Positions 50,054 through 58,848 are shown, counted from the first letter of the stretch. The stretch is 64,000 nucleotides of DNA from Pseudothauera rhizosphaerae (GCF_004801305.1 NZ_SSOD01000007.1:178226-242225), one strand, 5' to 3'. Program-made: numbers and translations. The notes: generated by a model from the sequence alone, not told the origin.

Positions 50054-51282
50054 TCGTACTTGCGCAGGTCGTCGATGACCTTGCCGTCGTTGGCGAGGCT
50101 GCCCGGCGCGCAGAAGGCGACCTCGCCGCGCAGCTTGGTGAGTTCGCGGATGGAGGCGGCGATGGCCCCGGCCAGGGCCTCGTCGCCGGCCGCGCATTCG
50201 CAGTGCAGGGTCATGCGGTCGGCCAGGTCGGGGTTCTCCACCACCAGCCGGGCGCGCTGCACCTGGGGATGGCGGCGCACGACTTCGGCCACCTGGCTGG
50301 GATGCACGAACATGCCCTTGACCTTGGTGGTCTGGTCGGCGCGGCCCAGCCAGCCCTTGATGCGCAGGTTCGTGCGGCCGCAGGGCGACTCGCCGGGCAG
50401 CACGGCGGACAGGTCGCCGGTACCGAAGCGGATCAGCGGGTAGTCCGGGTTGAAGGTGGTGACCACCACCTCGCCCACCTCGCCGGGCGCCACCGGGTCG
50501 CCGGTGCCGGGGCGGACGATCTCCACGATGACGTCCTCGCCCACCACCATGCCTTCCAGGGCCGGGGTCTCGTAGGCGATGAGGCCGATGTCGGCGGTGG
50601 CGTAGGCCTGGAAGGCGCGGATGCCGCGCTCGGCCAGCGCCTGGCGCTGGCTGGGCGGGAAGGCCTCGCCGGAGACGAAGGCCTTGGTGAAGGACGGCGC
50701 CACGCCCAGGTCCGCGGCCTTGTCCAGGATGATGCGCAGGAAGGACGGCGTGCCCACGTAGGCGTCGGGCTTGAGGTCCGCGACGGCCGCGACCTGCTGC
50801 TCGGTCTGCCCGACGCCGGCCGGGAACACCGTGCAGCCCAGCGCGTGGGCGGCGGTTTCCATCATCGAGCCGGCCGGGGTGAAGTGGTAGGAGAAGGTAT
50901 TGTGCACCAGGTCGCCGGCCCGGAAGCCCGCGGCGAACAGCGCCCGCGCCAGGCGATAGTAGTCCGGCCGCGCGCCTTCCGGTTCGTAGAGCGGGCCGGG
51001 CGAGGCGAATACGCGGCGGCAGTCCTGCCCCCAGCGCACCGCGGCGAAACCGCCGAAGGGCCGCGCGGCCTTTTGCCGTTCCAGCAGTTCGGACTTGCGC
51101 GTCACCGGCAGGCGGGCCAGGGCCTCGCGGGTCGTGACCGCGGCCGGGTCGATGTCGGCCAGCAGCGCCGCGAAGGCCGGCGCATGGGCCTTGGCGTGGG
51201 CCAGTTGCGCCGGCAGGCGGGCGAACAGGTCCGCCTCGCGCTCGGCGTGGGGGCGGGTTTCAAGCGTGTCGTAGTGGTCCAT
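50050..51282 (-). CDS. Phenylacetate-CoA ligase (PaaK) family protein with an altered P-loop
   Basis: The 410-residue protein aligns by eye with PaaK-type AMP-forming ligases. It has YATADIGLIAYE, the RFGTGDL motif, the hinge-like GRADQTTKVKGMFVHPSQ and a C-terminal lysine in NDGKVIDDL. The usual SSGTTGxP phosphate loop is replaced by SPGPLYEPEG at residues 94-103. The start at 51282 follows a GGAAGG site; the upstream frame is not used. It overlaps the CaiB gene and follows livF by 71 bases. It probably activates an aromatic or similar acid, but the altered loop makes the adenylation chemistry uncertain. Confidence 0.85.
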   Translation of the reverse strand: MDHYDTLETRPHAEREADLFARLPAQLAHAKAHAPAFAALLADIDPAAVTTREALARLPVTRKSELLERQKAARPFGGFAAVRWGQDCRRVFASPGPLYEPEGARPDYYRLARALFAAGFRAGDLVHNTFSYHFTPAGSMMETAAHALGCTVFPAGVGQTEQQVAAVADLKPDAYVGTPSFLRIILDKAADLGVAPSFTKAFVSGEAFPPSQRQALAERGIRAFQAYATADIGLIAYETPALEGMVVGEDVIVEIVRPGTGDPVAPGEVGEVVVTTFNPDYPLIRFGTGDLSAVLPGESPCGRTNLRIKGWLGRADQTTKVKGMFVHPSQVAEVVRRHPQVQRARLVVENPDLADRMTLHCECAAGDEALAGAIAASIRELTKLRGEVAFCAPGSLANDGKVIDDLRKYE

Positions 51283-51353
51283 GGAGCCTTCCCGTTCGCC
51301 CGCCCTCATGAGCGGCGCATTGAATGACGAATGTGCGGTTCAGGAAACCGGGC

Positions 51354-52190
51354 TTACGACAGCCAGCGCTTGCGCCGGCGGTAGTGCTTGATCTCGCGGA
51401 AGCTCTTGCGCCCCTCGCCCGAGAGGCCCAGGTAGAACTCCTTGACGTCCTCGTTGTTGGCGAGGTCCTGCGCTGCGCCTTCCATCACCACGCGGCCGTT
51501 CTCCAGGATGTAGCCGAAGTCCGCGTAGCGCAGCGCCACCATGGTGTTCTGCTCGGCCAGCAGGAAGCTCACCCGCTCCTTGCTGTTCAGGTCCTTCACG
51601 ATCTCGAAGATTTCCTCGACGATCTGCGGCGCCAGGCCCATGGAGGGCTCGTCCAGCAGGATCATTTCCGGCTTGGCCATCAGCGCGCGGCCGATGGCGC
51701 ACATCTGCTGCTCGCCGCCCGAGGTGTAGCCGGCCTGGGAGCTGCGCCGCGTCTTCAGGCGCGGGAAGTAGTGGTAGACCTTCTCCAGGCTGTCCTTCAG
51801 CTCGGCCCGCGAGATGCTGCGCGTGTAAGCGCCGGTGAGCAGGTTTTCCTCGATGGTCAGGTGGCCGAAGCAATGCCGCCCTTCCATGACCTGGATGACG
51901 CCGCGCTTGACCAGCTCGTTGGGGGTCATCTGGTCCACCCGCGCGCCCTTGAACTCGATGCTGCCCTTGGTCACGTCGCCGCGCTCGGCGCGCAGCAGGT
52001 TGGAAATGGACTTCAGCGTGGTGGACTTGCCGGCGCCGTTGGCGCCCAGCAGCGCGACGATGCCGCCCTGGGGCACTTCGAAGGACACGCCCTTGAGCAC
52101 CAGGATGACGTGGTCGTAGATGACCTCGATGTTGTTGATGCTGAGGTAGGGGGCCGCGCTGGCCGCGGCGGTGGTGTTGGCCGTGTTCAT
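51354..52190 (-). CDS. livF: Branched-chain amino acid-type ABC transporter ATPase (LivF)
   Basis: This 278-residue cytoplasmic ATPase has Walker A GANGAGKST near residue 58, the signature TSGGEQQMCAIGRALM near 165 and Walker B ILLDEPSMGLAP. The C-terminal RKSFREIKHYRRRKRWLS is a basic extension beyond typical LivF (about 235 residues). It is separated from the binding-protein gene by 159 bases with two strong hairpins. The HAAT-family transporters also carry aromatic acids and amides, so the name is structural, not a substrate assignment. Confidence 0.92.
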   Translation of the reverse strand: MNTANTTAAASAAPYLSINNIEVIYDHVILVLKGVSFEVPQGGIVALLGANGAGKSTTLKSISNLLRAERGDVTKGSIEFKGARVDQMTPNELVKRGVIQVMEGRHCFGHLTIEENLLTGAYTRSISRAELKDSLEKVYHYFPRLKTRRSSQAGYTSGGEQQMCAIGRALMAKPEMILLDEPSMGLAPQIVEEIFEIVKDLNSKERVSFLLAEQNTMVALRYADFGYILENGRVVMEGAAQDLANNEDVKEFYLGLSGEGRKSFREIKHYRRRKRWLS

Positions 52191-52240
52191 CTGTATTGTC
52201 GCCTCTCGTCTCCGTCCCATTCCCCCGGATCATCCCGGAT

Positions 52241-52292
52241 GGGGTCTGCAGGCGGTACCGCGGGGATGGCCGCGATGCCGCCTGCAGACCCC
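52241..52292 (-). repeat. Perfect 15-bp inverted repeat between the binding-protein gene and livF
   Basis: GGGGTCTGCAGGCGG (52241-52255) is exactly complementary to 52278-52292, with a 22-base loop that itself contains a CGCGGGGATGGCCGCG stem. It lies in the 159-base gap and has no U-tract. It is likely to stabilise the upstream message or limit readthrough. Confidence 0.65.
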
Positions 52293-52313
52293 CCGCGCAC
52301 GGGGAGCCTGCAC

Positions 52314-52337
52314 CCGCGCGCCGCGAACGGCGCGCGG
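52314..52337 (-). other. GC-rich hairpin after the binding-protein stop codon
   Basis: CCGCGCGCC (52314-52322) and GGCGCGCGG (52329-52337) form a 9-bp stem with a 6-base loop, 12 bases past the stop codon of the binding-protein gene. With the larger repeat at 52241-52292 it forms a double barrier to 3' exonucleases. This is a common way to keep binding-protein mRNA more abundant than that of the other transporter genes. Confidence 0.6.
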
Positions 52338-52349
52338 GGTCTTGCGCGG

Positions 52350-53678
52350 TCAGCCCTCCTTGGAGCAGTCGCGCGGGGTGATGCCCTTTTCCTTGGCGTA
52401 GGCCGCCGCGGATTCCTCGATCATGCCGCGCACCAGTTCGCGGTCGCCGGCAATCCAGTCGGACACCACGTTCCACTTGGCGCCGTCCCACTGCTGGAAC
52501 TTCACCACACCGGCGCCTTCATGGTCGGAGCAGGTCACGTTCAGTTCGGGCATGAAACCTTCGGCACCCAGCGCCGCCAGGCGCTTGGTGTCGATCTTCA
52601 GGTTCTCGAAGCCCCAGCGCACCTGCTCGCCGGACAGGGGCTTACCCTTGCCGAACTTGTCCTGGGCGATGCGGATGGCCTCCACCGCGATGATGCCGTG
52701 CACCACGCCGCGGTTGTAGTACACGCTGCCGACGCGCGACTTGTCTTCCATGTTGCCCAGGTTCTTGGCGTAGACGTGCTGCTGGATCTCCTTGACCACC
52801 GGATAGTTGGCACCGGCGACGTTGAAGACCGCGGCGGTGTAGCCCTTGGCGGCGTCGCCGGCCGGCACGGTGTCTTCCTCGGCCCCCGCCCACCACACCC
52901 CGACGATCTTCTCGCGCGGGAAGCCGGTACGGGCGGCGGTGCGCAGCGCGGTCGGGTTCATCACGCCCCAGCCCCACAGCACCACGTAGTCCGGACGCAT
53001 CTGGCGGATCTGCAGCCACTGGGACTGCTGCTCGTTGCCCGGGTGGGCGACGGCGATCTTCTCCACGCTGAAGCCGTGCTTGGCGGCCAGCTTGTCCATG
53101 ATGGCGTGGGATTCCTTGCCGTAGGCGGAATCGTGGTACAGCAGGCCGATCTTCTTGCCCTTGAGCTTGTCGGTACCGCCTTCCTTGCTGCCGATGTAGT
53201 TGACGATGGCCGAGGCCTGCGACCAGTAGGTCGTGATCATCGGGAAGACCCACGGGAACACGCGGCCGTCGGCGGCGTCGGTGCGGCCGTAGCCGATGGT
53301 GACCATGGGGATGCGGTCCTGGGCGACCTTTTCCAGCACCGAGTAGGTAATGCCGGTGGACAGGGGCTGGAACATCGCGTTGCCGGCGGCACCCTTGGTC
53401 TTCAGGCGCTCGTAGCATTCGACGCCGCGGGCGTTGTTGTACTCGGTCTCGCACTCCTCCCAGGTCAGCTTGACGCCGTTGATGCCGCCGTCGCGCTGGT
53501 TGATGAGCTGCATGTAGTCGATCCAGCCGCCGTAGATGCCCGAACCGCCGGCGGCGTAGGGGCCGACGCGGTAGCTGGGCAGGCCGATGAACTGCTCCTG
53601 GGCGGCGGCGTAGCCGGTGGCGAGCAGGCCGGCAGCCACGGCGCCGGCGACCAGGGTCTTGCGGAAACTGAACTTCAT
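52350..53678 (-). CDS. Periplasmic ABC transporter substrate-binding protein (LivK/HAAT type)
   Basis: The 442-residue precursor has a signal peptide (basic MKFSFRKT, hydrophobic core to about residue 21, cleavage near AAA-Q at 24-27). The type I periplasmic-binding fold follows, for example LTWEECETEYNNARGVECYERL and KKIGLLYHDSAYGKES. It is longer than LivK (about 370 residues), as in homologues thought to bind aromatic or other carboxylates. The start at 53678 lies 7 bases from GGAGG. Two Cys pairs could form disulfides. The ligand is unknown. Confidence 0.9.
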   Translation of the reverse strand: MKFSFRKTLVAGAVAAGLLATGYAAAQEQFIGLPSYRVGPYAAGGSGIYGGWIDYMQLINQRDGGINGVKLTWEECETEYNNARGVECYERLKTKGAAGNAMFQPLSTGITYSVLEKVAQDRIPMVTIGYGRTDAADGRVFPWVFPMITTYWSQASAIVNYIGSKEGGTDKLKGKKIGLLYHDSAYGKESHAIMDKLAAKHGFSVEKIAVAHPGNEQQSQWLQIRQMRPDYVVLWGWGVMNPTALRTAARTGFPREKIVGVWWAGAEEDTVPAGDAAKGYTAAVFNVAGANYPVVKEIQQHVYAKNLGNMEDKSRVGSVYYNRGVVHGIIAVEAIRIAQDKFGKGKPLSGEQVRWGFENLKIDTKRLAALGAEGFMPELNVTCSDHEGAGVVKFQQWDGAKWNVVSDWIAGDRELVRGMIEESAAAYAKEKGITPRDCSKEG

Positions 53679-53771
53679 TGGATTGCCTCCTCTCTTGTGT
53701 TTAGTGCCCTGCTGTAACGCGTTCATCCGGCCGGTAGCAGGGTCCGGCGTGGAAAGGGAATACGGTGTGGT

Positions 53772-54839
53772 TCAGTGCGGGAACGGCCACAGGCGCAGCT
53801 TCTCCTTGCCGATCTGCCACAGGCGGGCCATGCCGTGGGGCTCGACGATGAGGAAGAAGATGATCAGCGCGCCGAAGATCATCAGTTCCAGGCTGGAACC
53901 GAAGCCCGCCGGCAGCGCGGCGCCTACCGCCGAGTGCAGCACCACGTTCAGGAAGATCGGCAGCAGCACGATGAAGGCCGAGCCGAGGAAGGAACCGAGA
54001 ATCGACCCCACCCCGCCGATGATGATCATGAACAGGATCTTGAACGACAGGTCCAGGTTGAAGCCTTCCGGCTCCACCGTGCCGAGGTAGGTGTAGGCGT
54101 ACAGCGCGCCGGCCACGCCGCAGTAGAAGGACGACACCGCGAAGGCCTGCAGCTTGGTGCGCATCAGGCGGATGCCGATGACCTCCGCGGCCACGTCCAT
54201 GTCGCGCACCGCCATCCACTTGCGTCCGGTGGTGGAGCGCACCATGTTCTTCGCGGCCAGCGCCAGCACGGTGACGATGGCCAGCGTGAGCAGGTACTTG
54301 GCCTGGGGCGTGACGAAGGCGTAGCCGAAGATGTTCACCGTCTGCGCCGAGATCACGCCCGAGCTGGAGTAGTTGGAGAACCAGGGGAACTTGACCAGCG
54401 CCCAGACGATGAAGAACTGCGCCGCCAGGGTCGCCACCGCCAGGTAGAAGCCCTTGATGCGCAGGGACGGCAAGCCGAACAGGATGCCCACGCCGGCCGC
54501 GCACAGCCCGCCCAGCAGCATCGCCACCAGGAAGGGGATGCCGTCGATGCGCAGCATGAAGTTGTAGGTGGCGAAGGCCCCCACCGCCATGAAGGCCGCC
54601 GAGCCCAGCGAAAGCTGGCCGGCGTAGCCGGTGAGGATGTTCAGCCCCAGCGCGGCCAGGGAGAAGATCAGCACGGGGATCAGGATCGCCTGCAGCCAGT
54701 ATTCGCTGGCGGCGAAGGGCACCACCAGGAAGACCACGGCCATCAGCGCGAAGAACCCGATGCGGTCCTGGCGGATGGGGAAGATCTGGGCGTCTTCCTG
54801 GTAACTGGCCTTGAACTGGCCGGCTTCACGGTAAAGCAT
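53772..54839 (-). CDS. livM: Branched-chain amino acid-type ABC transporter permease (LivM)
   Basis: This 355-residue inner-membrane permease has eight to ten hydrophobic segments. The family motif LNILTGYAGQLSLGSAAFMAVGAF is near residue 70, and the cytoplasmic EAA-like loop MAVRDMDVAAEVIGIRLMRTKLQAF near 210 couples it to the ATPases. It lies 51 bases after livH and 93 before the binding-protein gene. Confidence 0.92.
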   Translation of the reverse strand: MLYREAGQFKASYQEDAQIFPIRQDRIGFFALMAVVFLVVPFAASEYWLQAILIPVLIFSLAALGLNILTGYAGQLSLGSAAFMAVGAFATYNFMLRIDGIPFLVAMLLGGLCAAGVGILFGLPSLRIKGFYLAVATLAAQFFIVWALVKFPWFSNYSSSGVISAQTVNIFGYAFVTPQAKYLLTLAIVTVLALAAKNMVRSTTGRKWMAVRDMDVAAEVIGIRLMRTKLQAFAVSSFYCGVAGALYAYTYLGTVEPEGFNLDLSFKILFMIIIGGVGSILGSFLGSAFIVLLPIFLNVVLHSAVGAALPAGFGSSLELMIFGALIIFFLIVEPHGMARLWQIGKEKLRLWPFPH

Positions 54840-54890
54840 GCGTTGTCTCCGAATGCGTTTTAGTTGTGTGGTCGGACTGGCCGTGTGCCG

Positions 54891-55817
54891 CTATACGCGA
54901 TCGATGTGCTTCTCGCCGAACAGGCCCTCGGGGCGGACCAGCAGGAACAGCATGGCCAGGATGTACGGGAACCAGGATTCGATGCCGCCGCCGACGAAGG
55001 GGCCGATGTACACCTCGGCCAGCTTCTCCGAGGCGCCGATGATGAGCCCGCCCAGGATGGCGCCCGGCACCGAGGTGAAGCCGCCCAGGATCAGCACCGG
55101 CAGGGCCTTGAGCGCGGTGAAGGTGAGCGCGAACTGCACCCCGCTGCGCGCGCCCCAGATCAGGCCGGCGACCAGGGCGACGAAACCCGCCACGCCCCAC
55201 ACGATGGCCCAGATGTGCTTGAGGGGGATGCCCACCGACAGCGCCGCCTGGTGGTCGTCCGCCACCGCGCGCAGGGCCCGGCCCACGCGGGTGTACTGGA
55301 ACATCAGCGCCAGTACGACGAACAGCACCAGCGCGATGCCGGCCGCGGTGATGTCGAACTTGGAGATGATCATGTTGAAGTCGTCGAGGATCCACATGAT
55401 GGGCTCGTCGCCGATGCCCAGGTCGAGGCCGCGCACGGTGGCGCCCCAGAACCCCTGGGCCAGCCCCTCGACGAAGAAGGTCAGGCCGATGGTGGCCATG
55501 AACAGGGTGATCGCGGGCTGGTTCACCAGCGGGCGCAGCACGATCTTCTCGGTGGCGATGCCGAGCACGATCATGGACGCCAGCGCCAGCACGAAGGCGA
55601 GCCAGAACACCACGCTGCTGCCGGACTCCAGGCCGAACCAGCGCGGCAGCACCTCGGTGAAGCCGACGAAGGTGAGCGCGGCGAAGAACACCATCGCCCC
55701 CTGGGCGAAGTTGAACACCCCGGAAGCCTTGTAGATCAGCACGAAGCCGAGCGCGACCAGCGCATACAGCACGCCCGAGAGCAGGCCGCCGATCAGCACT
55801 TCGAAAAAGAACGTCAT
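54891..55817 (-). CDS. livH: Branched-chain amino acid-type ABC transporter permease (LivH)
   Basis: The 308-residue inner-membrane permease has about eight hydrophobic segments. It carries the family motif ALGFVLIYKASGVFNFAQGAM near residue 20 and the cytoplasmic coupling loop RALRAVADDHQAALSVGI near 190. It follows livG by 36 bases and pairs with LivM to form the membrane channel. Confidence 0.92.
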   Translation of the reverse strand: MTFFFEVLIGGLLSGVLYALVALGFVLIYKASGVFNFAQGAMVFFAALTFVGFTEVLPRWFGLESGSSVVFWLAFVLALASMIVLGIATEKIVLRPLVNQPAITLFMATIGLTFFVEGLAQGFWGATVRGLDLGIGDEPIMWILDDFNMIISKFDITAAGIALVLFVVLALMFQYTRVGRALRAVADDHQAALSVGIPLKHIWAIVWGVAGFVALVAGLIWGARSGVQFALTFTALKALPVLILGGFTSVPGAILGGLIIGASEKLAEVYIGPFVGGGIESWFPYILAMLFLLVRPEGLFGEKHIDRV

Positions 55818-55853
55818 CGTTGTCTCCTTATCCTTCTTCTGCCCGGTGCGTGC

Positions 55854-56678
55854 TCAGTGGGCCGTGCCCAGGTAGGCGGCGATCACTTCGGGGTTGCTCT
55901 TGACCTCGTCGGGCGTGCCGTCGCCGATCTTCTTGCCGTAGTCGAGCACCACCACCCGGTCGGAGATGTCCATGACCACGCCCATGTCGTGCTCGATGAG
56001 CACGATGGTGGTGCCGAACTGGTCGTTCACGTCGAGGATGAAGCGGCACATGTCCTGCTTTTCCTCCACGTTCATGCCGGCCATGGGCTCGTCCAGCAGC
56101 AGCAGGCTGGGCTCGGCGGCCAGCGCGCGGGCCAGTTCCACGCGCTTCTGCAGGCCGTAGGGCAGGCGCCCCACCGGGGTCTTGCGGATGCTCTGGATCT
56201 CCAGGAAGTCGATGACCTCCTCCACCTTCTTGCGGTGCTCGATCTCCTCGCGCTGGGCCTTGCCCCAGTACAGCACGTGGGACAGCAGGCCGCAGTTCAT
56301 CTTCATGTGGCGGCCGGTCATGATGTTGTCCAGCACGCTCATGCCCTTGAACAGCGCGATGTTCTGGAAGGTGCGGGCGATGTTCTGGGAGGCGGCCATG
56401 TAGGGCTCCATCTCCTTGCGCTCTTCGCCATGGAAGACGATCCTGCCTTCCTGCGGGTGGTACACGCCGTTGATGACGTTGAGCATGGAGCTCTTGCCCG
56501 CGCCGTTGGGGCCGATGATGGCGCGGATCTCGTGCTCGCGGACGTTGAAGCTGATGTTGGTGAGCGCCTTCACGCCGCCGAAGGACAGGGAAATGTTCTG
56601 CAGGTCGAGGATCACGTCGCCGATGCGGCGTCCTCCCGCGGCGGCGCTCTCGGTCTGCGCCACTTCGTTCATCATCAT
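55854..56678 (-). CDS. livG: Branched-chain amino acid-type ABC transporter ATPase (LivG)
   Basis: The 274-residue ATPase has Walker A GPNGAGKSS near residue 55, signature PYGLQKRVELARALAAEP near 168 and Walker B LLLLDEPMAGM. The first of three consecutive in-frame ATGs is reported; MNEVAQ from 56672 is an alternative. The signature motif reads PYGLQK rather than LSGGQ, as in several LivG proteins of ligase-linked clusters. It starts 10 bases after the acyl-CoA ligase stop. Confidence 0.92.
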   Translation of the reverse strand: MMMNEVAQTESAAAGGRRIGDVILDLQNISLSFGGVKALTNISFNVREHEIRAIIGPNGAGKSSMLNVINGVYHPQEGRIVFHGEERKEMEPYMAASQNIARTFQNIALFKGMSVLDNIMTGRHMKMNCGLLSHVLYWGKAQREEIEHRKKVEEVIDFLEIQSIRKTPVGRLPYGLQKRVELARALAAEPSLLLLDEPMAGMNVEEKQDMCRFILDVNDQFGTTIVLIEHDMGVVMDISDRVVVLDYGKKIGDGTPDEVKSNPEVIAAYLGTAH

Positions 56679-56688
56679 GGTCGTCTCC

Positions 56689-58653
56689 TCAGGCGGCCTG
56701 GCGCGCGGCGCGGGACGGGAAGGTCTTCGCCTCCTCGATGCGCAGCGTGGCGGTGATCTTGCCTTCGCGGCCGTCTTCGTATTTCACCGGGGTCTCGATG
56801 TACTGTTCCTTGCGCCCTTCGTAGAGCGCGTCGATCAGCACCCCGTAGCGCTCGGAGATGAAGTTGCGGCGCACCTTGCGGGTGCGGGTCAGCTCGCCGT
56901 CGTCGGCGTCCAGTTCCTTGTGCAGGACCAGGAAGCGGCGGATCTGGCTGGCGCTCATCATCGGGTCGGCGGCCAGTTCCGCATTGACCTTCTCCACCCC
57001 TTCGCGGATCAGTTCGTACACCGTCGGCTGCTGCGCGAGATCCGTGTAGCCGGAATAGGCCAGGCCCTTGCGCTCCGCCCAGTTGCCCACGGCTTCCAGG
57101 TCGATGTTGATGAAGGCGGTGACGAAGTCGCGGCCGTTGCCGAAGGCCACCGCTTCCTTGATGTGCTGGAAGAACTTGAGCTTGTTCTCGATGTAGTTGG
57201 GCGCGAACATCGAACCGTCGGTGAGCTTGCCCACGTCCTTGGCCCGGTCGATGATCTTCAGGTGCCCGTCCTCGTCGAAGAAACCGGCGTCGCCGGTCAT
57301 GAAGTAGCCTTCGGCGTTGATGGATTCCGCGGTGGCGTCCGGGCGCTTGTAGTAGGCCTTGAGCAGCATCGGCCCCTTGACCAGGATCTCGCCGTTGTCC
57401 GCGAGGCGCACTTCCACGTAGGGCGCCGGCTTGCCCACGGAATCCAGCTTGATCTGGCCGTCCGGCTGCAGGCAGACGTAGGCGCAGGTCTCGGTCTGGC
57501 CGTAGAGCTGCTTCAGGTTGATGCCGATGGAGCGGTAGAAGCGGAACAGATCCGGGCCGATGGCCGCGCCCGCGGTGTAGGCCACGCGGATGCGGCTCAT
57601 GCCCAGCACGTTCTTGAGCGGGCCATATACCAGCAGGTTGCCCAGCCAGTACTGCAGGCGGTCGCCGGCGGACACGGGCTTGCCGTCCAGGATCTCGGCG
57701 CCGCAGCGGCGGGCCACCTCCATGAAGTGGTGGAAGAGCTTGCGCTTGATCCAGCCCGCATCCTCCATGCGGATCATCACCTGGGTCAGCAGGCCCTCGA
57801 AGATGCGCGGCGGCGCGAAGTAGTAGGTGGGGCCGATCTCGCGCAGGTCGGTCATCACCGTCTCGCCGGATTCCGGGCAGTTGATGGTGAAGCCGGCCAC
57901 CATGGCCTGGGCGAAGGAGAACAGGTGGTCGCCCACCCAGGCCATGGGCAGGTAGGAGAGGATGTCCTCCCGGTCGGTCAGGCGGTCGAACTCCTTCCCG
58001 CCCTGGGCCGCGCTGATGAAGGCGCCGTGGGTCTGGCACACGCCCTTGGGCTTGCCGGTGGTGCCGGAGGTGTACAGCATCACCGAGATGTCGTCGGTCG
58101 CGCCCTTGGCGATCTCCCCGTCCAGGAAGTCGCCCTGGTTGCGGTCGTGGATGCGCCCCATCTCCTGCAGTTCGTCCAGGCCCATGAGCAGGGTCTGGGT
58201 GTAGTGGCGCATGCCGCGGGGATCGTCGTAGACGACGTGTTCCAGGAAGGGCACTTCGGGCAGGATCTCCAGCATCTTGTCCACCTGCTCCTGGTCCTCG
58301 ACCACGGCGAAGCGGATCTCGGCGTCCTGCAGCACGTAGGCCATTTCCTGCGCCACCGCGTCCTGGTAGAGCATTACCGGGATGCCGCCCAGGCACTGGC
58401 AGGCGGCCACGGACCAGTACAGGCGCGGCCGGTTGTCGCCGATCACCGCCAGGCGGTCGCCGCGCTTGAAGCCCAACTGGGCCAGGCCGCAGGCGATGGC
58501 GCGCACGTTCTCGGCCACCTCGGCCCAGTTGTAGGTCTGCCAGATGCCGTATTCCTTTTCGCGCATCGCCGGCCGCTCGGGGCGGACGCGGGCGTGGTGC
58601 ATCAGCAGACGCGGAAAAGTATCCAGCGCGGTTTGCCCGGTAGCGTCGGACAT
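56689..58653 (-). CDS. Large AMP-forming acyl-CoA ligase (long-chain/bubblegum-like)
   Basis: The 654-residue ligase activates a carboxylic acid through an acyl-adenylate. The P-loop YTSGTTGKPKG is at residues 194-204. GQTET follows near 425, then TGDAGFFDEDG and the hinge DRAKDVGKLTDG; the length matches the long-chain or bubblegum subgroup. The ATG at 58653 is 7 bases from AGGAGG; the frame upstream overlaps the regulatory region and is not coding. It is the first gene of the Liv operon, so uptake and activation are probably coupled. The substrate could be a fatty, branched or aryl-alkanoic acid. Confidence 0.92.
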   Translation of the reverse strand: MSDATGQTALDTFPRLLMHHARVRPERPAMREKEYGIWQTYNWAEVAENVRAIACGLAQLGFKRGDRLAVIGDNRPRLYWSVAACQCLGGIPVMLYQDAVAQEMAYVLQDAEIRFAVVEDQEQVDKMLEILPEVPFLEHVVYDDPRGMRHYTQTLLMGLDELQEMGRIHDRNQGDFLDGEIAKGATDDISVMLYTSGTTGKPKGVCQTHGAFISAAQGGKEFDRLTDREDILSYLPMAWVGDHLFSFAQAMVAGFTINCPESGETVMTDLREIGPTYYFAPPRIFEGLLTQVMIRMEDAGWIKRKLFHHFMEVARRCGAEILDGKPVSAGDRLQYWLGNLLVYGPLKNVLGMSRIRVAYTAGAAIGPDLFRFYRSIGINLKQLYGQTETCAYVCLQPDGQIKLDSVGKPAPYVEVRLADNGEILVKGPMLLKAYYKRPDATAESINAEGYFMTGDAGFFDEDGHLKIIDRAKDVGKLTDGSMFAPNYIENKLKFFQHIKEAVAFGNGRDFVTAFINIDLEAVGNWAERKGLAYSGYTDLAQQPTVYELIREGVEKVNAELAADPMMSASQIRRFLVLHKELDADDGELTRTRKVRRNFISERYGVLIDALYEGRKEQYIETPVKYEDGREGKITATLRIEEAKTFPSRAARQAA

Positions 58654-58784
58654 ACCCAATCCTCCTTTGGTCGTTTCTTGCCTGTCTCGTCGCCCGGACC
58701 GGTTTTCGTTGTGGGTTCCGGGGGTGGCGGCACGCCGTGGGCGCGCCGCGCAGAGTCTTCTGACGGCTGCAGTGTCGCAAGCCA

Positions 58785-58807
58785 TGTTTGCGCAACTGTT
58801 TGCGCAA
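58785..58807. promoter_or_regulatory. Tandem operator-like repeat upstream of the ligase/Liv operon
   Basis: TGTTTGCGCAA occurs twice, at 58785-58795 and 58797-58807, with a 12-base period. Each copy contains the palindrome TTGCGCAA. It lies 132-154 bases before the ligase start, next to AT-rich sequence where a promoter could be (TTCACA is present on the minus strand), but no good -10 was found. A TetR-, MarR- or GntR-type regulator is plausible; no regulator gene is adjacent. Confidence 0.45.
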
Positions 58808-58848
58808 TGTATCGAATTGTGAAGACTTCGTTCTTCGACGAAAGAGAT

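Noticed and set aside
51604..52162. Possible second gene in frames overlapping livF
   Set aside because: The alternative frames are Arg/Gly/Pro-rich and lack motifs; livF itself has full ABC motifs in one frame.
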